Notes under the pieces: model-generated
Seen by the model: only the letters and a program-made list of their open reading frames with translations
Told to the model about the DNA's origin: nothing
Databases searched by the model: none
NCBI GenBank assembly: GCA_963696025.1
Contig: CAVOII010000010.1
Coordinates: 62,001 to 126,000, forward strand
DNA: 64,000 nucleotides
From: JABCYV01 sp963696025
GTDB taxonomy: Bacteria > Acidobacteriota > Terriglobia > Terriglobales > Acidobacteriaceae
Direction of reading: 5' to 3'
Position numbers and translations under genes: made by a program
Shown: piece after piece, positions 42,190 through 50,908 of the stretch
Position numbering within the stretch: position 1 is the stretch's first letter
Layout of the letters: the number at the start of each line of letters is the position of its first letter

Positions 42190-42879
42190 GTGGCCCGCCC
42201 GATCGCAGTTCTCGGGGGTACGGGTCCGGAGGGTTTTGGTCTGGCATTGCGGTGGGCACAGGCAGGTGAAACCGTCATCATTGGATCGCGCGACGCCAAG
42301 CGCGCGCAAGATGCAGCCGAAAAAATCAAAGTTATTGTCGGCGCCAACGCCCAAGTTTCGGGCAATGAAAACAACGCTGCTTGCGCCACCAGCGATCTGC
42401 TGGTGCTGACCATTCCATTTGAAGGCCACGCGGCCCTGCTAAAGCAAATCAGGCCAGTGATTCGCCCGGACAGCATTCTGATTGACACGACCGTGCCTTT
42501 GGCAGCCAGTGTAGGTGGGCGGGCCACACGCACCCTCGGCGTTTGGCAAGGCTCTGCCGCCCAGGAAGCGGCCGAACTCGCGCCCAAAGGTGTATCGGTG
42601 GTGGCTGCATTTCATAACGTGTCTGCTGAAGTACTGAATGCCGACGGCCCAGTGGAATGCGATGTGATCGTATGCACGGATGACCCAAATGCAAGCGAGG
42701 TAGTCCGCTCGCTGGCTGCAAAGATTCCGGGGGCGCGCGCCATCGATGGTGGCAAACTAGAGAACGCGCGCATTGTCGAGCAGATAACCGCTCTCCTAAT
42801 CGGCCTGAATATTCGCCACAAAGGCCACTCCGGAATCCGAATCACCGGGCTGCCCACAACAGCATATCTATCCCAGTAG
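42190..42879 (+). CDS. npdG: NADPH:F420 oxidoreductase (Fno/NpdG)
   Basis: 229 residues, GTG start immediately after the cofH stop. The nucleotide motif IAVLGGTGPEGFGLALRWAQ and IGSRDAKRAQDAAEKI (Arg for the NADP phosphate) match the Fno family. Later blocks are TVPLAASVGGR, VAAFHNVSAEVL and GNARIVEQIT-like GKLENARIVEQITALL. It exchanges hydride between NADP(H) and F420, charging F420H2 for the LLM enzyme(s). It is the last gene of the F420 operon; the ABC transporter genes follow after 38 bases. Confidence 0.93.
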   Translation: MARPIAVLGGTGPEGFGLALRWAQAGETVIIGSRDAKRAQDAAEKIKVIVGANAQVSGNENNAACATSDLLVLTIPFEGHAALLKQIRPVIRPDSILIDTTVPLAASVGGRATRTLGVWQGSAAQEAAELAPKGVSVVAAFHNVSAEVLNADGPVECDVIVCTDDPNASEVVRSLAAKIPGARAIDGGKLENARIVEQITALLIGLNIRHKGHSGIRITGLPTTAYLSQ

Positions 42880-42917
42880 CGTCTGTTCGGAGATACTCGA
42901 GAACCGGGTCATCCGCT

Positions 42918-43700
42918 ATGAGCGACGCCTCTGACAACCGTCCGGCCGTGGAGTTTTGCGAAGTATCTTACCGGCTCGACGATGGCCACGCGCTAATCCA
43001 TGGACTCAACCTTGAAGTGCGGCGCGGGGAGACTCTGGTGCTCCTCGGCCGCAGCGGCTCGGGAAAAACCACGACCCTCAAACTGGTCAATCATCTGCTA
43101 CGACCAAGCGCTGGTGAAGTGCGCGTGGACGGCCGCTCCACTCGCGACTGGGACGTGATCCGCCTGCGCCGCATGATTGGTTACGTTATACAGGAAATAG
43201 GACTGTTTCCTCATTTCACGGTCGAGCGCAACATCGGCTTGGTGCCGCAGATTGAAGACTGGCCCGCCGAGCGCATTCGACAGCGCGTGCAGGAATTGTT
43301 GCAACTGGTTGGTCTCGACCAGCAACTAGCGTCGCGTTATCCACGCGAACTCTCCGGCGGGCAGCGCCAAAGGGTCGGCGTGGCGCGGGCACTGGCTGCC
43401 GATCCGCCGATTCTCCTGATGGACGAGCCTTTTGGCGCGCTCGATCCCATCACTCGCGCCGAATTGCAACGTGAATTTCTCGCTCTGCAGCGGCGTCTGC
43501 AGAAAACAGTGGTCTTCGTTACTCATGATCTGCGAGAAGCGCTTTTGTTCGGTTCCCGCATCGCATTGATGGAAGCGGGACACCTGGTCACGGTCGTTGC
43601 GCCTGATGAATTTGTAAATTCCACCGAACCTCTGGTCGCTGCCTATATCGATGCCTTCGGAACCAACTTCAAGTGCGACGAAAAGCGAGGCCACTCATGA
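42918..43700 (+). CDS. Osmoprotectant-type ABC transporter ATPase (OpuCA/ProV-like)
   Basis: 260 residues. Walker A GRSGSGKTT, Q-loop region YVIQEIGLFPHFT, signature LSGGQRQRVGVARAL, Walker B ILLMDEPFGALDP, and H-loop VFVTHDLREALLFG. It belongs to the glycine betaine/choline/carnitine (OpuCA) group but lacks the C-terminal CBS pair present in many OpuCA proteins. Its stop overlaps the permease ATG (ATGA). It drives import of a quaternary amine or similar solute. The distance from npdG is small enough for read-through. Confidence 0.9.
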   Translation: MSDASDNRPAVEFCEVSYRLDDGHALIHGLNLEVRRGETLVLLGRSGSGKTTTLKLVNHLLRPSAGEVRVDGRSTRDWDVIRLRRMIGYVIQEIGLFPHFTVERNIGLVPQIEDWPAERIRQRVQELLQLVGLDQQLASRYPRELSGGQRQRVGVARALAADPPILLMDEPFGALDPITRAELQREFLALQRRLQKTVVFVTHDLREALLFGSRIALMEAGHLVTVVAPDEFVNSTEPLVAAYIDAFGTNFKCDEKRGHS

Positions 43701-44329
43701 ACGTTTGGCAATTCATGGTGCAGAACCACACTGAAGTCTTGGAGCTCACGCTGGAGCACTTGTGGCTGGTGGGCGCCTCCACGGTCCTTGCCGTGCTGAT
43801 TGGAATTCCGCTCGGCGTCGCAATCACACGCTGGCCGTCGCTGAACAAACCTGTTCTCGGAAGTGCTAACATCATTCAAACTATTCCCAGCCTGGCACTG
43901 TTCGGCTTCCTTCTGCCTGCGCCCTGGATCGGCGCGCGCGCCGATCGTCTAGCTATCCTCGCGCTCACGCTCTACGCGCTTTTGCCGCTCATCCGCAATA
44001 CCTACACCGGCATCAAGGGAGTGGATCCCGCTGTGGTCGAAGCTGGACGCGGCATGGGCATGACCGGGCAGCAGCTTTTGTGGCAAGTGGAACTCCCGCT
44101 GGCTCTGGCCGTTATTGTTGCCGGCGTCCGTGTGGCCACAGTGTTGTCAGTTGGCCTTGCGACTATTGCCGCTGCTATCGGCGCCGGTGGTTTGGGAGAA
44201 TATATTTTTCGCGGGCTGGCGATGGTCAACAACCAGCTCATTCTGGCTGGTGCCATTCCGGCAGCGGTGCTGGCTATCTCGGCAGACGTCGGCCTGGGAT
44301 GGCTGGAGAAACGCCTCAGCCCACATTGA
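43697..44329 (+). CDS. Osmoprotectant-type ABC transporter permease (OpuCB-like)
   Basis: 210 residues from the ATG at 43697, overlapping the ATPase stop. Six hydrophobic segments with the BPD_transp_1 EAA loop (EAGRGMGMTGQQLLWQVELP). The helix block STVLAVLIGIPLGVAITRW and IQTIPSLALFGFLL match OpuCB/YehY/YehW-type proteins. Only one permease gene is present, so a homodimer is expected, in contrast to OpuC systems with two permeases. Confidence 0.9.
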   Translation: MNVWQFMVQNHTEVLELTLEHLWLVGASTVLAVLIGIPLGVAITRWPSLNKPVLGSANIIQTIPSLALFGFLLPAPWIGARADRLAILALTLYALLPLIRNTYTGIKGVDPAVVEAGRGMGMTGQQLLWQVELPLALAVIVAGVRVATVLSVGLATIAAAIGAGGLGEYIFRGLAMVNNQLILAGAIPAAVLAISADVGLGWLEKRLSPH

Positions 44330-44423
44330 CATAACTGGGGACCGAGAACTGAGAAATGGTAACTGACGCATTTCTTCGTCACTTTGTGGCGGAGATTGCG
44401 CACCGCGACCTGATAGCCCTCCG

Positions 44424-45311
44424 ATGACTGGAAAGATAGCTCGATGGCTTTGCATCCTGCATCTCGCCGCCCTGCTTGTTTCTTGCGGTCCCGCGCGCGA
44501 GAACCGCATCGTTGTCGGTTCGAAGAATTTCACCGAGCAGCTCGTCCTCGGAGAAATCATTGCCCAGCAGATCGAAGCCAAAACTCATCTGCCGGTGGAG
44601 CGCCGTTTCTATCTTGCCGGCAGCTACATTTGCCATCAGGCGATTCTTGGCGGCCGCATCGACATTTATCCCGAATACACCGGCACCGCGCTTACGGCGA
44701 TTTTGAAAGAAAAACCGCATGGCAGCAGTGAACAAGTCTATGAGCAGGTCAAGGACGAATATCCGAGACGCTTCGGCCTCACAATTGGCTCATCGTTTGG
44801 CTTCAACGACACATTTGCCATCGAAATTCGCGGCGATGATGCGCGACGTCTGGACCTCAAGACCATTTCGCAGGCTGCGACTTATACGCCGCAGTGGCGG
44901 GCCGGATTTGGTTACGAGTTCATGGAGCGCCCGGATGGGTACAAGGGATTGGCTGCAACCTACGGTCTACGCTTCGCCGAGCCGCCACGCATCATGGACC
45001 TGGGCCTCCTGGCCCGCGCTCTGAAGGACAAGCAAATCGATGTTGCCGCCGGCAATGCCACCGACGGCCTGATCGCTGCGCTGGACCTGTTTGTCCTGGA
45101 AGACGATCGCCACTATTTTCCGCCCTACGAAGCCGTCCCCGTGATTCGTCAGCAGACGCTTGCGCGTCATCCCGAGGTAAAACAGGTACTAGACGAACTT
45201 ACCGGCAAGATCTCTGACGATGACATGCGCCAGATGAACTACGCCGTTGACGGTCAGCACCGCGACGCAAAGGAAGTTGTGCGCGAATTTCTGCGAAAGA
45301 AAGGTCTTTGA
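44424..45311 (+). CDS. Osmoprotectant ABC transporter substrate-binding lipoprotein (OpuCC/OsmF-like)
   Basis: 295 residues with a short signal and lipobox (ALLVSCG). The OpuAC/QBP fold starts at IVVGSKNFTEQLVLGEIIAQ, followed by GGRIDIYPEYTGTALTAIL and GNATDGLIAALDLFVLEDD. These are the characteristic blocks of quaternary-amine binding proteins such as OsmF/YehZ and OpuCC. It lies 94 bases after the permease. Substrate candidates are glycine betaine, choline or another small cation. A role in feeding the nearby catabolic operon is possible but not shown. Confidence 0.9.
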   Translation: MTGKIARWLCILHLAALLVSCGPARENRIVVGSKNFTEQLVLGEIIAQQIEAKTHLPVERRFYLAGSYICHQAILGGRIDIYPEYTGTALTAILKEKPHGSSEQVYEQVKDEYPRRFGLTIGSSFGFNDTFAIEIRGDDARRLDLKTISQAATYTPQWRAGFGYEFMERPDGYKGLAATYGLRFAEPPRIMDLGLLARALKDKQIDVAAGNATDGLIAALDLFVLEDDRHYFPPYEAVPVIRQQTLARHPEVKQVLDELTGKISDDDMRQMNYAVDGQHRDAKEVVREFLRKKGL

Positions 45312-45388
45312 ACCGTGGCGATGCGCCCTCGCCCGCGAAATCAGAGCGCATGGCAAACTCGGAAATCAGCCAACAGGGCCGCCCCGAC

Positions 45389-47830
45389 CTACATTAACCA
45401 CACTGCATCAACATCGACAATCACTTGCGTGCGTGGAATCTTCTGCTGTGCAGCGTAAGCCAGCATACAACGCAGGACGGCATTGAGCTTTTCCCGGCTG
45501 GCTGACTTCAAAACAAAATGATAACGGTAATCCCGCTTCAGGCGCAGGATCGGCGCTGCTGCCGGCCCCAGCACGCGGATCCCTTCATGCCGTGTCTTCT
45601 CGAACCATTTTCCCAGAAGTCCCGACCATTCGAGCGCCTCGTCCAGCTTGTCGCTGCGTATCAGGACGTTGGCCAGCGCGCTGTACGGCGGATAGTGCAT
45701 CCAGCTGCGGAAGCGCAGTTCTTTTTCATAGAAACCCATAAAATCGTGATTCGCCGCATACTGCACCGCGTAGTGTTCCGGGAAATAAGTTTGCAGAACC
45801 ACCTTCCCCGGAGTATGTCCGCGACCCGCTCGTCCGGCAACTTGAGTGAGTAGCTGAAAGGTGCGCTCCGCCGCGCGAAAATCAGGGAATCCCAGTGCCG
45901 CATCAGCTCCGACCACCCCCACTAGCGTGACTCCATGAATGTCGTGTCCCTTGGCGATCATCTGTGTGCCCACCAGCAGATCAAGTTCGCCTTCGTCAAG
46001 CGCATTGAGAGCTCGCTCGAAGTCCTCACGTCCGCGCACCGTGTCGCGATCCAGTCGCCCGATGCGCGCCTGCGGAAAGATGCTGTGCAGCAGTTCCTCA
46101 AGCTTCTCCGAACCAGTCCCGAGGAAATAAACATATTCGCTGCCACAGTGCGCGCATGTTTTTGGTACCGCCGCGGTGTATCCGCAATAGTGGCACTCCA
46201 TGCGCCGCGAGCCCTTGTGGTGCGTCATGGCGATGGCACAGTTCCTGCATTCCAATGTCTTGCCACAGGTGCGACACAGTGCAAGGGGGGAATACCCGCG
46301 CCGGTTGAGCAGCACCATGACCTGCTCTTTGCGTTCAAGGCGCTCTTTGATTTCTTGCGCCAGCTTGCGTGAGATGACCTGCTCGCTCCCCGTTTCCTGA
46401 AACTCCTGACGCATATCGACAATTTCGACCTCGGGCAATGGGCGCTGCTCCACGCGATCCGGCAACTCGAGCAGGGTGTACTTGTTTTTTTTTGCATTGA
46501 AATATGATTCCAGCGATGGCGTAGCCGAACCGAGAACCACGACCGCGTTCGCCATCTTGGCCCGCATCACCCCCACATCACGCGCGTGGTACCGGGGAGT
46601 TTCTTCCTGCTTGTAAGAGGAATCCTGTTCCTCATCGACAATCAATAGCGCCAGGTCCGAGACCGGCGCGAACACCGCCGAGCGCGTGCCCACCACCATG
46701 CGGGATTCGCCGCGTTTGATACGGTGCCACTGCTCGGCCCGCTCCCGGTCAGAAAGCGCTGAGTGTAGAATGGCGACGCCATCCCCAAATACCTGATGCA
46801 AATCCGCCGCCGTGGCCGGCGTCAGACCGATCTCGGGAACCAGTAGAATCGCAGAGCGTCCTGCTTCGAGCGCTGCTCGCATGCCTGCAAGATAGATTGC
46901 TGTCTTTCCCGATCCAGTGACTCCGTGCAGTAACATGCCTGAAAACTTGCGTGCCTTCAGACTCTCCTCAATTCGCCGAAACGCCTCCTGCTGTGGGTCA
47001 CTGAACTGGAAATTGAAGGGGGAGGGTCGAGCTTTGAGCCTGGACATCATGAAACCTGCCGGCTCTTCCACAATTTCGATGATCCGGCGCTTCACCAAAG
47101 TAGCCAGCGCAGTTTGGGGAAGGTCAAGCCCCTGCAGAGTTTCGATTGCGACTCTTCCTTCGGCAGCGGCGAGCGTATCGACCAGCGTTTGCTGATTACA
47201 ATTGAGTTTGCCTTCCACTGTCTTCAAAAGTGCAATCTTTACAGTCCGAGTCGCATCCCTCGTATTCGACAAATCTTCCCTCACGATCCATTTCTTGCGC
47301 ACCATGCTTTCCAGCGTAGACTTGGCGATGCGGGTGGCGGCACGCAGACTTCCTTCTCGTACTGTTTCCCGTTCGGCGAGGTAGTCGAGGACTCGAAACT
47401 CAGCCAATTGACCTTCGGGGGGTTTGCGGGAACGGGGAGAAGATCCCGACGTGCCCGCCAAGTACAGCGCCAGGTACCCCTGCTCCGTGATGCGATAGCT
47501 GATAGTCCGCTTGAACTCTGCGCTCAGCGGCAACATCGTGCGAAATACCTCTCCGATCGGCGCCAGGTAGTAATCGGCAATCCATTTGCCTAGACGAATG
47601 ATTTGTTCGTCCAACACCGGCGCCGGATCAAGAACACTGATCAGACTCTTGGTCTGGACGTTCGTGTTTGGCTTGCGATCCTGCAGGCCGGTAACGACGC
47701 CCGACAAGCGCTGCTGGCGGAACGGCACCAGAACGCGCCCGCCGACAACCGGAAGCATGCCATCGGGAATTCGGTAGGTGAAGACGGTGTCCAGCGGCAC
47801 TGGTAAGGCAACGTCGCAGAATTCTGGCAT
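45389..47830 (-). CDS. priA: Primosomal replication-restart helicase PriA
   Basis: 813 residues. An N-terminal 3'BD domain (PEFCDVALPVPLDTVFTYRI), a winged helix region, a helicase core with Walker A GVTGSGKTAIYL, and motif II reading DEEQDSSYKQ (usual DEEHD). A zinc-binding insert has eight Cys: CRTCGKTLECRNC, CHYCGY and CAHCGS. Motif V/VI block VAGRAGRGHTPGKV. PriA reloads DnaB at stalled forks. The only deviation is Gln for His in motif II. It is the last gene of the leftward housekeeping cluster, 86 bases after the uracil-DNA glycosylase gene. Confidence 0.96.
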   Translation of the reverse strand: MPEFCDVALPVPLDTVFTYRIPDGMLPVVGGRVLVPFRQQRLSGVVTGLQDRKPNTNVQTKSLISVLDPAPVLDEQIIRLGKWIADYYLAPIGEVFRTMLPLSAEFKRTISYRITEQGYLALYLAGTSGSSPRSRKPPEGQLAEFRVLDYLAERETVREGSLRAATRIAKSTLESMVRKKWIVREDLSNTRDATRTVKIALLKTVEGKLNCNQQTLVDTLAAAEGRVAIETLQGLDLPQTALATLVKRRIIEIVEEPAGFMMSRLKARPSPFNFQFSDPQQEAFRRIEESLKARKFSGMLLHGVTGSGKTAIYLAGMRAALEAGRSAILLVPEIGLTPATAADLHQVFGDGVAILHSALSDRERAEQWHRIKRGESRMVVGTRSAVFAPVSDLALLIVDEEQDSSYKQEETPRYHARDVGVMRAKMANAVVVLGSATPSLESYFNAKKNKYTLLELPDRVEQRPLPEVEIVDMRQEFQETGSEQVISRKLAQEIKERLERKEQVMVLLNRRGYSPLALCRTCGKTLECRNCAIAMTHHKGSRRMECHYCGYTAAVPKTCAHCGSEYVYFLGTGSEKLEELLHSIFPQARIGRLDRDTVRGREDFERALNALDEGELDLLVGTQMIAKGHDIHGVTLVGVVGADAALGFPDFRAAERTFQLLTQVAGRAGRGHTPGKVVLQTYFPEHYAVQYAANHDFMGFYEKELRFRSWMHYPPYSALANVLIRSDKLDEALEWSGLLGKWFEKTRHEGIRVLGPAAAPILRLKRDYRYHFVLKSASREKLNAVLRCMLAYAAQQKIPRTQVIVDVDAVWLM

Positions 47831-47916
47831 GCAGGTAGCGCCGGCTTCTCGCCGGCATCATGCATCCTAACATCCTCAATCGGATGTCCTGATTCGCACA
47901 GTTTTATATTGAAAAG
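47831..47916. repeat. GCCGGC-family inverted repeat copy between UDG and priA
   Basis: GTAGCGCCGGCTTCTCGCCGGC (near 47831-47853) is a near copy of the element at 25239-25260. It sits between the uracil-DNA glycosylase stop and the priA start. It is a dispersed intergenic repeat and forms a GC hairpin. Confidence 0.6.
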
Positions 47917-48723
47917 TTAGGCCGGACTTGTTTTCGAAAGCGGCAATCCTAGAGTTTTCATGACCATCTGCAGATCTTTCCAGGCTTCTTTCTTCTGGCG
48001 TGGATCGCGCAATAAGAACGCCGGATGGTATGTCACCGCCAGTTTCGTTTCACGGAAGTCGTACCAGTGACCACGCAGGTTGGACATGGGTGCATTGATC
48101 GCCAACAGCGTCTTCGCCGCGACCGCGCCCAACGCGACGATGGCTTTGGGTTGGATCACGGCGATCTGCCGCATGAGGAAGGGCGAGCAGGTTTCGCACT
48201 CGTCGCGCTCCGGCGTGCGGTTTCCGGGTGGGCGGCACTTGATGATATTGGCGATATATACATCTTCGCGCTGCAGGCCCATCGCCTTGATCATGTTATT
48301 GAGCAACTGCCCGGCGCGTCCCACAAAGGGTTCGCCCTGCTGATCTTCGTCCGCGCCGGGAGCCTCGCCGACAAACATGAGATCTGCTCGCGGATTGCCC
48401 ACCCCGAAGACGATCTGCTTGCGCCCTTGTTTGTGCAGCGGGCAGCGTGTGCAATCGCCGAGATCTTCGCGAATCAGACGCAAGGCTTTGATGGGATCCG
48501 CAATGCCCGTCTCGGGCCTTGGATTGGCGACTTCGAGCGTGGTTCCGCCAACAACAGATCTGGCTCTCGACGTCATTTCTTCTCGCTTGAGTTCGGAAGG
48601 TTCAGGTTCAGGATCGATGTCATGTGGCGCTGAGGTTTCGCGGCGGTAGAAATCGTAGATACCTAGTTCGTTGTAATAGCGGATTCGTTCGACAAGTGCG
48701 CGGCGGAGTTGGAGATCGAGCAC
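47917..48723 (-). CDS. Uracil-DNA glycosylase, family 4 (Fe-S type)
   Basis: 268 residues, GTG start three bases after the coaBC stop. The catalytic domain (from about residue 80) has four Fe-S ligands (DCTRCPL, then CETCSPFL pair), GEAPGADEDQQGEPFVGRAG and YHPAFLLRDP, all family 4 (TIGR00758) hallmarks. It removes uracil from DNA. The first ~75 residues are a poorly conserved charged region, with an Arg/Glu-rich stretch, unlike minimal archaeal/thermophile enzymes. It is translated after coaBC in a housekeeping operon. Confidence 0.94.
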   Translation of the reverse strand: MLDLQLRRALVERIRYYNELGIYDFYRRETSAPHDIDPEPEPSELKREEMTSRARSVVGGTTLEVANPRPETGIADPIKALRLIREDLGDCTRCPLHKQGRKQIVFGVGNPRADLMFVGEAPGADEDQQGEPFVGRAGQLLNNMIKAMGLQREDVYIANIIKCRPPGNRTPERDECETCSPFLMRQIAVIQPKAIVALGAVAAKTLLAINAPMSNLRGHWYDFRETKLAVTYHPAFLLRDPRQKKEAWKDLQMVMKTLGLPLSKTSPA

Positions 48724-48726
48724 GCG

Positions 48727-49956
48727 TTACTTTCCAGCTTTGGCTGGGACGTTTTGGAGCTTGCGTATCCGGACGATTTGGTCGAGTACCCGTTGCGCTA
48801 CTTCCCACTTGGTGGTTTCCGGTACTTCCGCAACCTCGCTGTGGGTGATGATGGTCACCGCGTTGCGCTCGGAGTCGAAGCCGATGCGCGCTTGAGAGAC
48901 ATCGTTGACGACGATTGCGTCCAGCGACTTTGACGCTAGTTTCTTGCGGGCATTTTCCAGGACATTTTCAGTCTCGGCGGCAAAGCCGACGACGATCTGA
49001 GTTCGTTTGTGACGCGCTACTTCGGCCAGAATATCTGCCGTGGGCTCGAGTTGCAGCGACAACGGCCCCGTCCGTTTGATCTTTTGCGACGCGGGAGACT
49101 TCGGGCGATAGTCTGACACGGCCGCGGTTTTTATAACAATCGTGGCTTCCGGCAAAAGCCTTAATACTGCCTGATGCATGTCTTCGGCGGATTCGACCGG
49201 CGTGATCTCAGCCGCTCCCGGCGGCGTCAACGTAGTAGGGCCGCTCACCAGCAACACGCGTGCCCCACGGCGCAGCGCCGCTTCGGCTAGCGCGTAGCCC
49301 ATCCGTCCACTCGAGCGGTTGGTCAGATAGCGTACCGGGTCAATTTTCTCTCTCGTGGGACCGGCGGTAATTAAGACCGTTTCCCCAGCGAAATCTTGGG
49401 ATGCGCCCAGAGCCTCCATGACCGCGGCGACGATGGCTTCGTTCTCCGCCAATCGTCCGGGACCCGTCATGCCGCAAGCAAGATAACCCTCGCCCGGCTC
49501 CACAACCCGCACCCCGCGCTTCTTGATGATCTCCAAATTCGCCTGCGTGGCGGGATGGTTCCACATATTTACGTTCATGGCTGGCGCGAGTACAACGGGA
49601 GCTGTCGTTGCCAAATAGAGTGTGGTCAGAAAATCAGACGCGATGCCCTGGGCGAACTTGGCGAGAACGTCGGCGGTTGCGGGCGCCACCAGCAGAGCAT
49701 CAATCGACTGCGCTACCGCGATGTGCTCGATAGCAGAATCGATATTCGGTTCGGCTCGATTGTTGCCATCTCCAGAGAACATCTCGGTGATAACTTTCTC
49801 GCCGGAAAGAGCTGCGAAGGTCAGCGGACGGACAAATTCCTGCGCGCCTTGGGTCATGATGACTTGCACCCGAATGCCGCGTTCCTGCAGCAGGCGCACA
49901 AGTTCCGCCGCCTTGTATGCTGCTATTCCGCCACTGACGCCGAGCGCCACTTTCAT
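48727..49956 (-). CDS. coaBC: Bifunctional phosphopantothenoylcysteine decarboxylase/synthetase CoaBC
   Basis: 409 residues. The N-terminal flavoprotein CoaC part reads KVALGVSGGIAAYKAAELV, with the conserved His/Asn in APAMNVNMWNHPAT. The C-terminal CoaB part reads TAGPTREKIDPVRYLTNRSS, KTAAVSDYRPKSP and ALGFAAETE-like VGFAAETENVL. It makes 4'-phosphopantetheine from phosphopantothenate, cysteine and CTP. It starts nine bases after rpoZ, a coupling found in many bacteria. Confidence 0.96.
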   Translation of the reverse strand: MKVALGVSGGIAAYKAAELVRLLQERGIRVQVIMTQGAQEFVRPLTFAALSGEKVITEMFSGDGNNRAEPNIDSAIEHIAVAQSIDALLVAPATADVLAKFAQGIASDFLTTLYLATTAPVVLAPAMNVNMWNHPATQANLEIIKKRGVRVVEPGEGYLACGMTGPGRLAENEAIVAAVMEALGASQDFAGETVLITAGPTREKIDPVRYLTNRSSGRMGYALAEAALRRGARVLLVSGPTTLTPPGAAEITPVESAEDMHQAVLRLLPEATIVIKTAAVSDYRPKSPASQKIKRTGPLSLQLEPTADILAEVARHKRTQIVVGFAAETENVLENARKKLASKSLDAIVVNDVSQARIGFDSERNAVTIITHSEVAEVPETTKWEVAQRVLDQIVRIRKLQNVPAKAGK

Positions 49957-49965
49957 AGAATTCGG

Positions 49966-50202
49966 TTATTCCTTCGCCAAGGCCTTATCCAGCATTTCAT
50001 TGGCGACCTCCGCCGGAGAGCGGGGGATTTCCGGAATTAGCCACTTCACCTTGCCCGCCTTGATCTCATCCTGCGCGATTCGGCAAGGCTTGCGCGAATG
50101 CGTTTCGATGACCGGCGGCGCTCCACCTTGCAACTGCCGCGCGCGCCGCGCTGCCACCAGGATATACCGATAGTTGCTGTCGAACCCTTCCATCAACTTC
50201 AT
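49966..50202 (-). CDS. rpoZ: RNA polymerase omega subunit
   Basis: 78 residues from the ATG at 50202; the longer in-frame start overlaps gmk. MKLMEGFDSNYRYILVAARR, RKPCRIAQDEIKAGKVKW and EVANEMLDKALAKE fit an omega-type (RpoZ) protein in the standard gmk-rpoZ-coaBC order. The usual R-x-Q-L/G-x-PP block appears as ARQLQGGAPPVI. It helps assemble RNA polymerase and binds ppGpp in some bacteria. Confidence 0.85.
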   Translation of the reverse strand: MKLMEGFDSNYRYILVAARRARQLQGGAPPVIETHSRKPCRIAQDEIKAGKVKWLIPEIPRSPAEVANEMLDKALAKE

Positions 50203-50218
50203 GGTTTTCTCCCTGCCG

Positions 50219-50908
50219 TTAGCGTGCCGCCGTAGTTGCAAACGAGGCCAGAATGGGCTGCAGGCGTTCCCGCACGTTGTCCAAACGGCAACGTTCAGCC
50301 CTGGCGATCATTTTGTCATCTTCGGCGGATCTTTGTTCTCGAACTCCTGAGCGCTTCAGCCGCTCTGCCAGAAGGATCGACTGGAGCGCTTGGATGGATT
50401 CCTCCAGGCGGTCATTCACCAAAATATAGTCGTATTTCAGGTAATTCTCAATCTCCCGAGTGGCCGTGGCCAGGCGGCGATGGATTACAGCTTCTGAATC
50501 CTGCCCCCGGTCGCGCAAACGCGACTCCAGTTCGGTGCGGTTCGGCGGCAAAATGAAAATGCTGACCGCGTCCGGGATCTTCTGCTTGATCTGTGACGCA
50601 CCTTGCACATCGATGTCGAGTAATAGATCGTGCCCGCTCTGTTCGGCTTTCTGCAGGTACTGCTTCGCCGTGCCGTAGTAGTTGCCAAATACATCGGCAT
50701 ATTCCAGAAAGTCACCATTTTTGATCATTTGCTCGAACTCGGATCGCGAGACAAAAAAATATTCTTGCCCATTCTGCTCATTTCCACGCGGGGCTCTGGT
50801 GGTGTAGGAAACGGAGAAATCCAGTTCCGGAACAATCTGCCGCGCATTATTTACCAGGGTCGATTTTCCCGAACCAGAAGGCGCCGAGATGATGTAGACC
50901 GTCGTCAT
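50219..50908 (-). CDS. gmk: Guanylate kinase
   Basis: 229 residues. P-loop IISAPSGSGKSTLVN, GMP-binding SYTTRAPRGNEQNGQEYFF, and LLDIDVQGASQIKQ. It phosphorylates GMP to GDP with ATP. It has a slightly extended C-terminus (residues ~190-229) rich in Arg/Glu. The start codon overlaps the yicC stop (ATGA), and rpoZ follows 16 bases later. Confidence 0.96.
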   Translation of the reverse strand: MTTVYIISAPSGSGKSTLVNNARQIVPELDFSVSYTTRAPRGNEQNGQEYFFVSRSEFEQMIKNGDFLEYADVFGNYYGTAKQYLQKAEQSGHDLLLDIDVQGASQIKQKIPDAVSIFILPPNRTELESRLRDRGQDSEAVIHRRLATATREIENYLKYDYILVNDRLEESIQALQSILLAERLKRSGVREQRSAEDDKMIARAERCRLDNVRERLQPILASFATTAAR

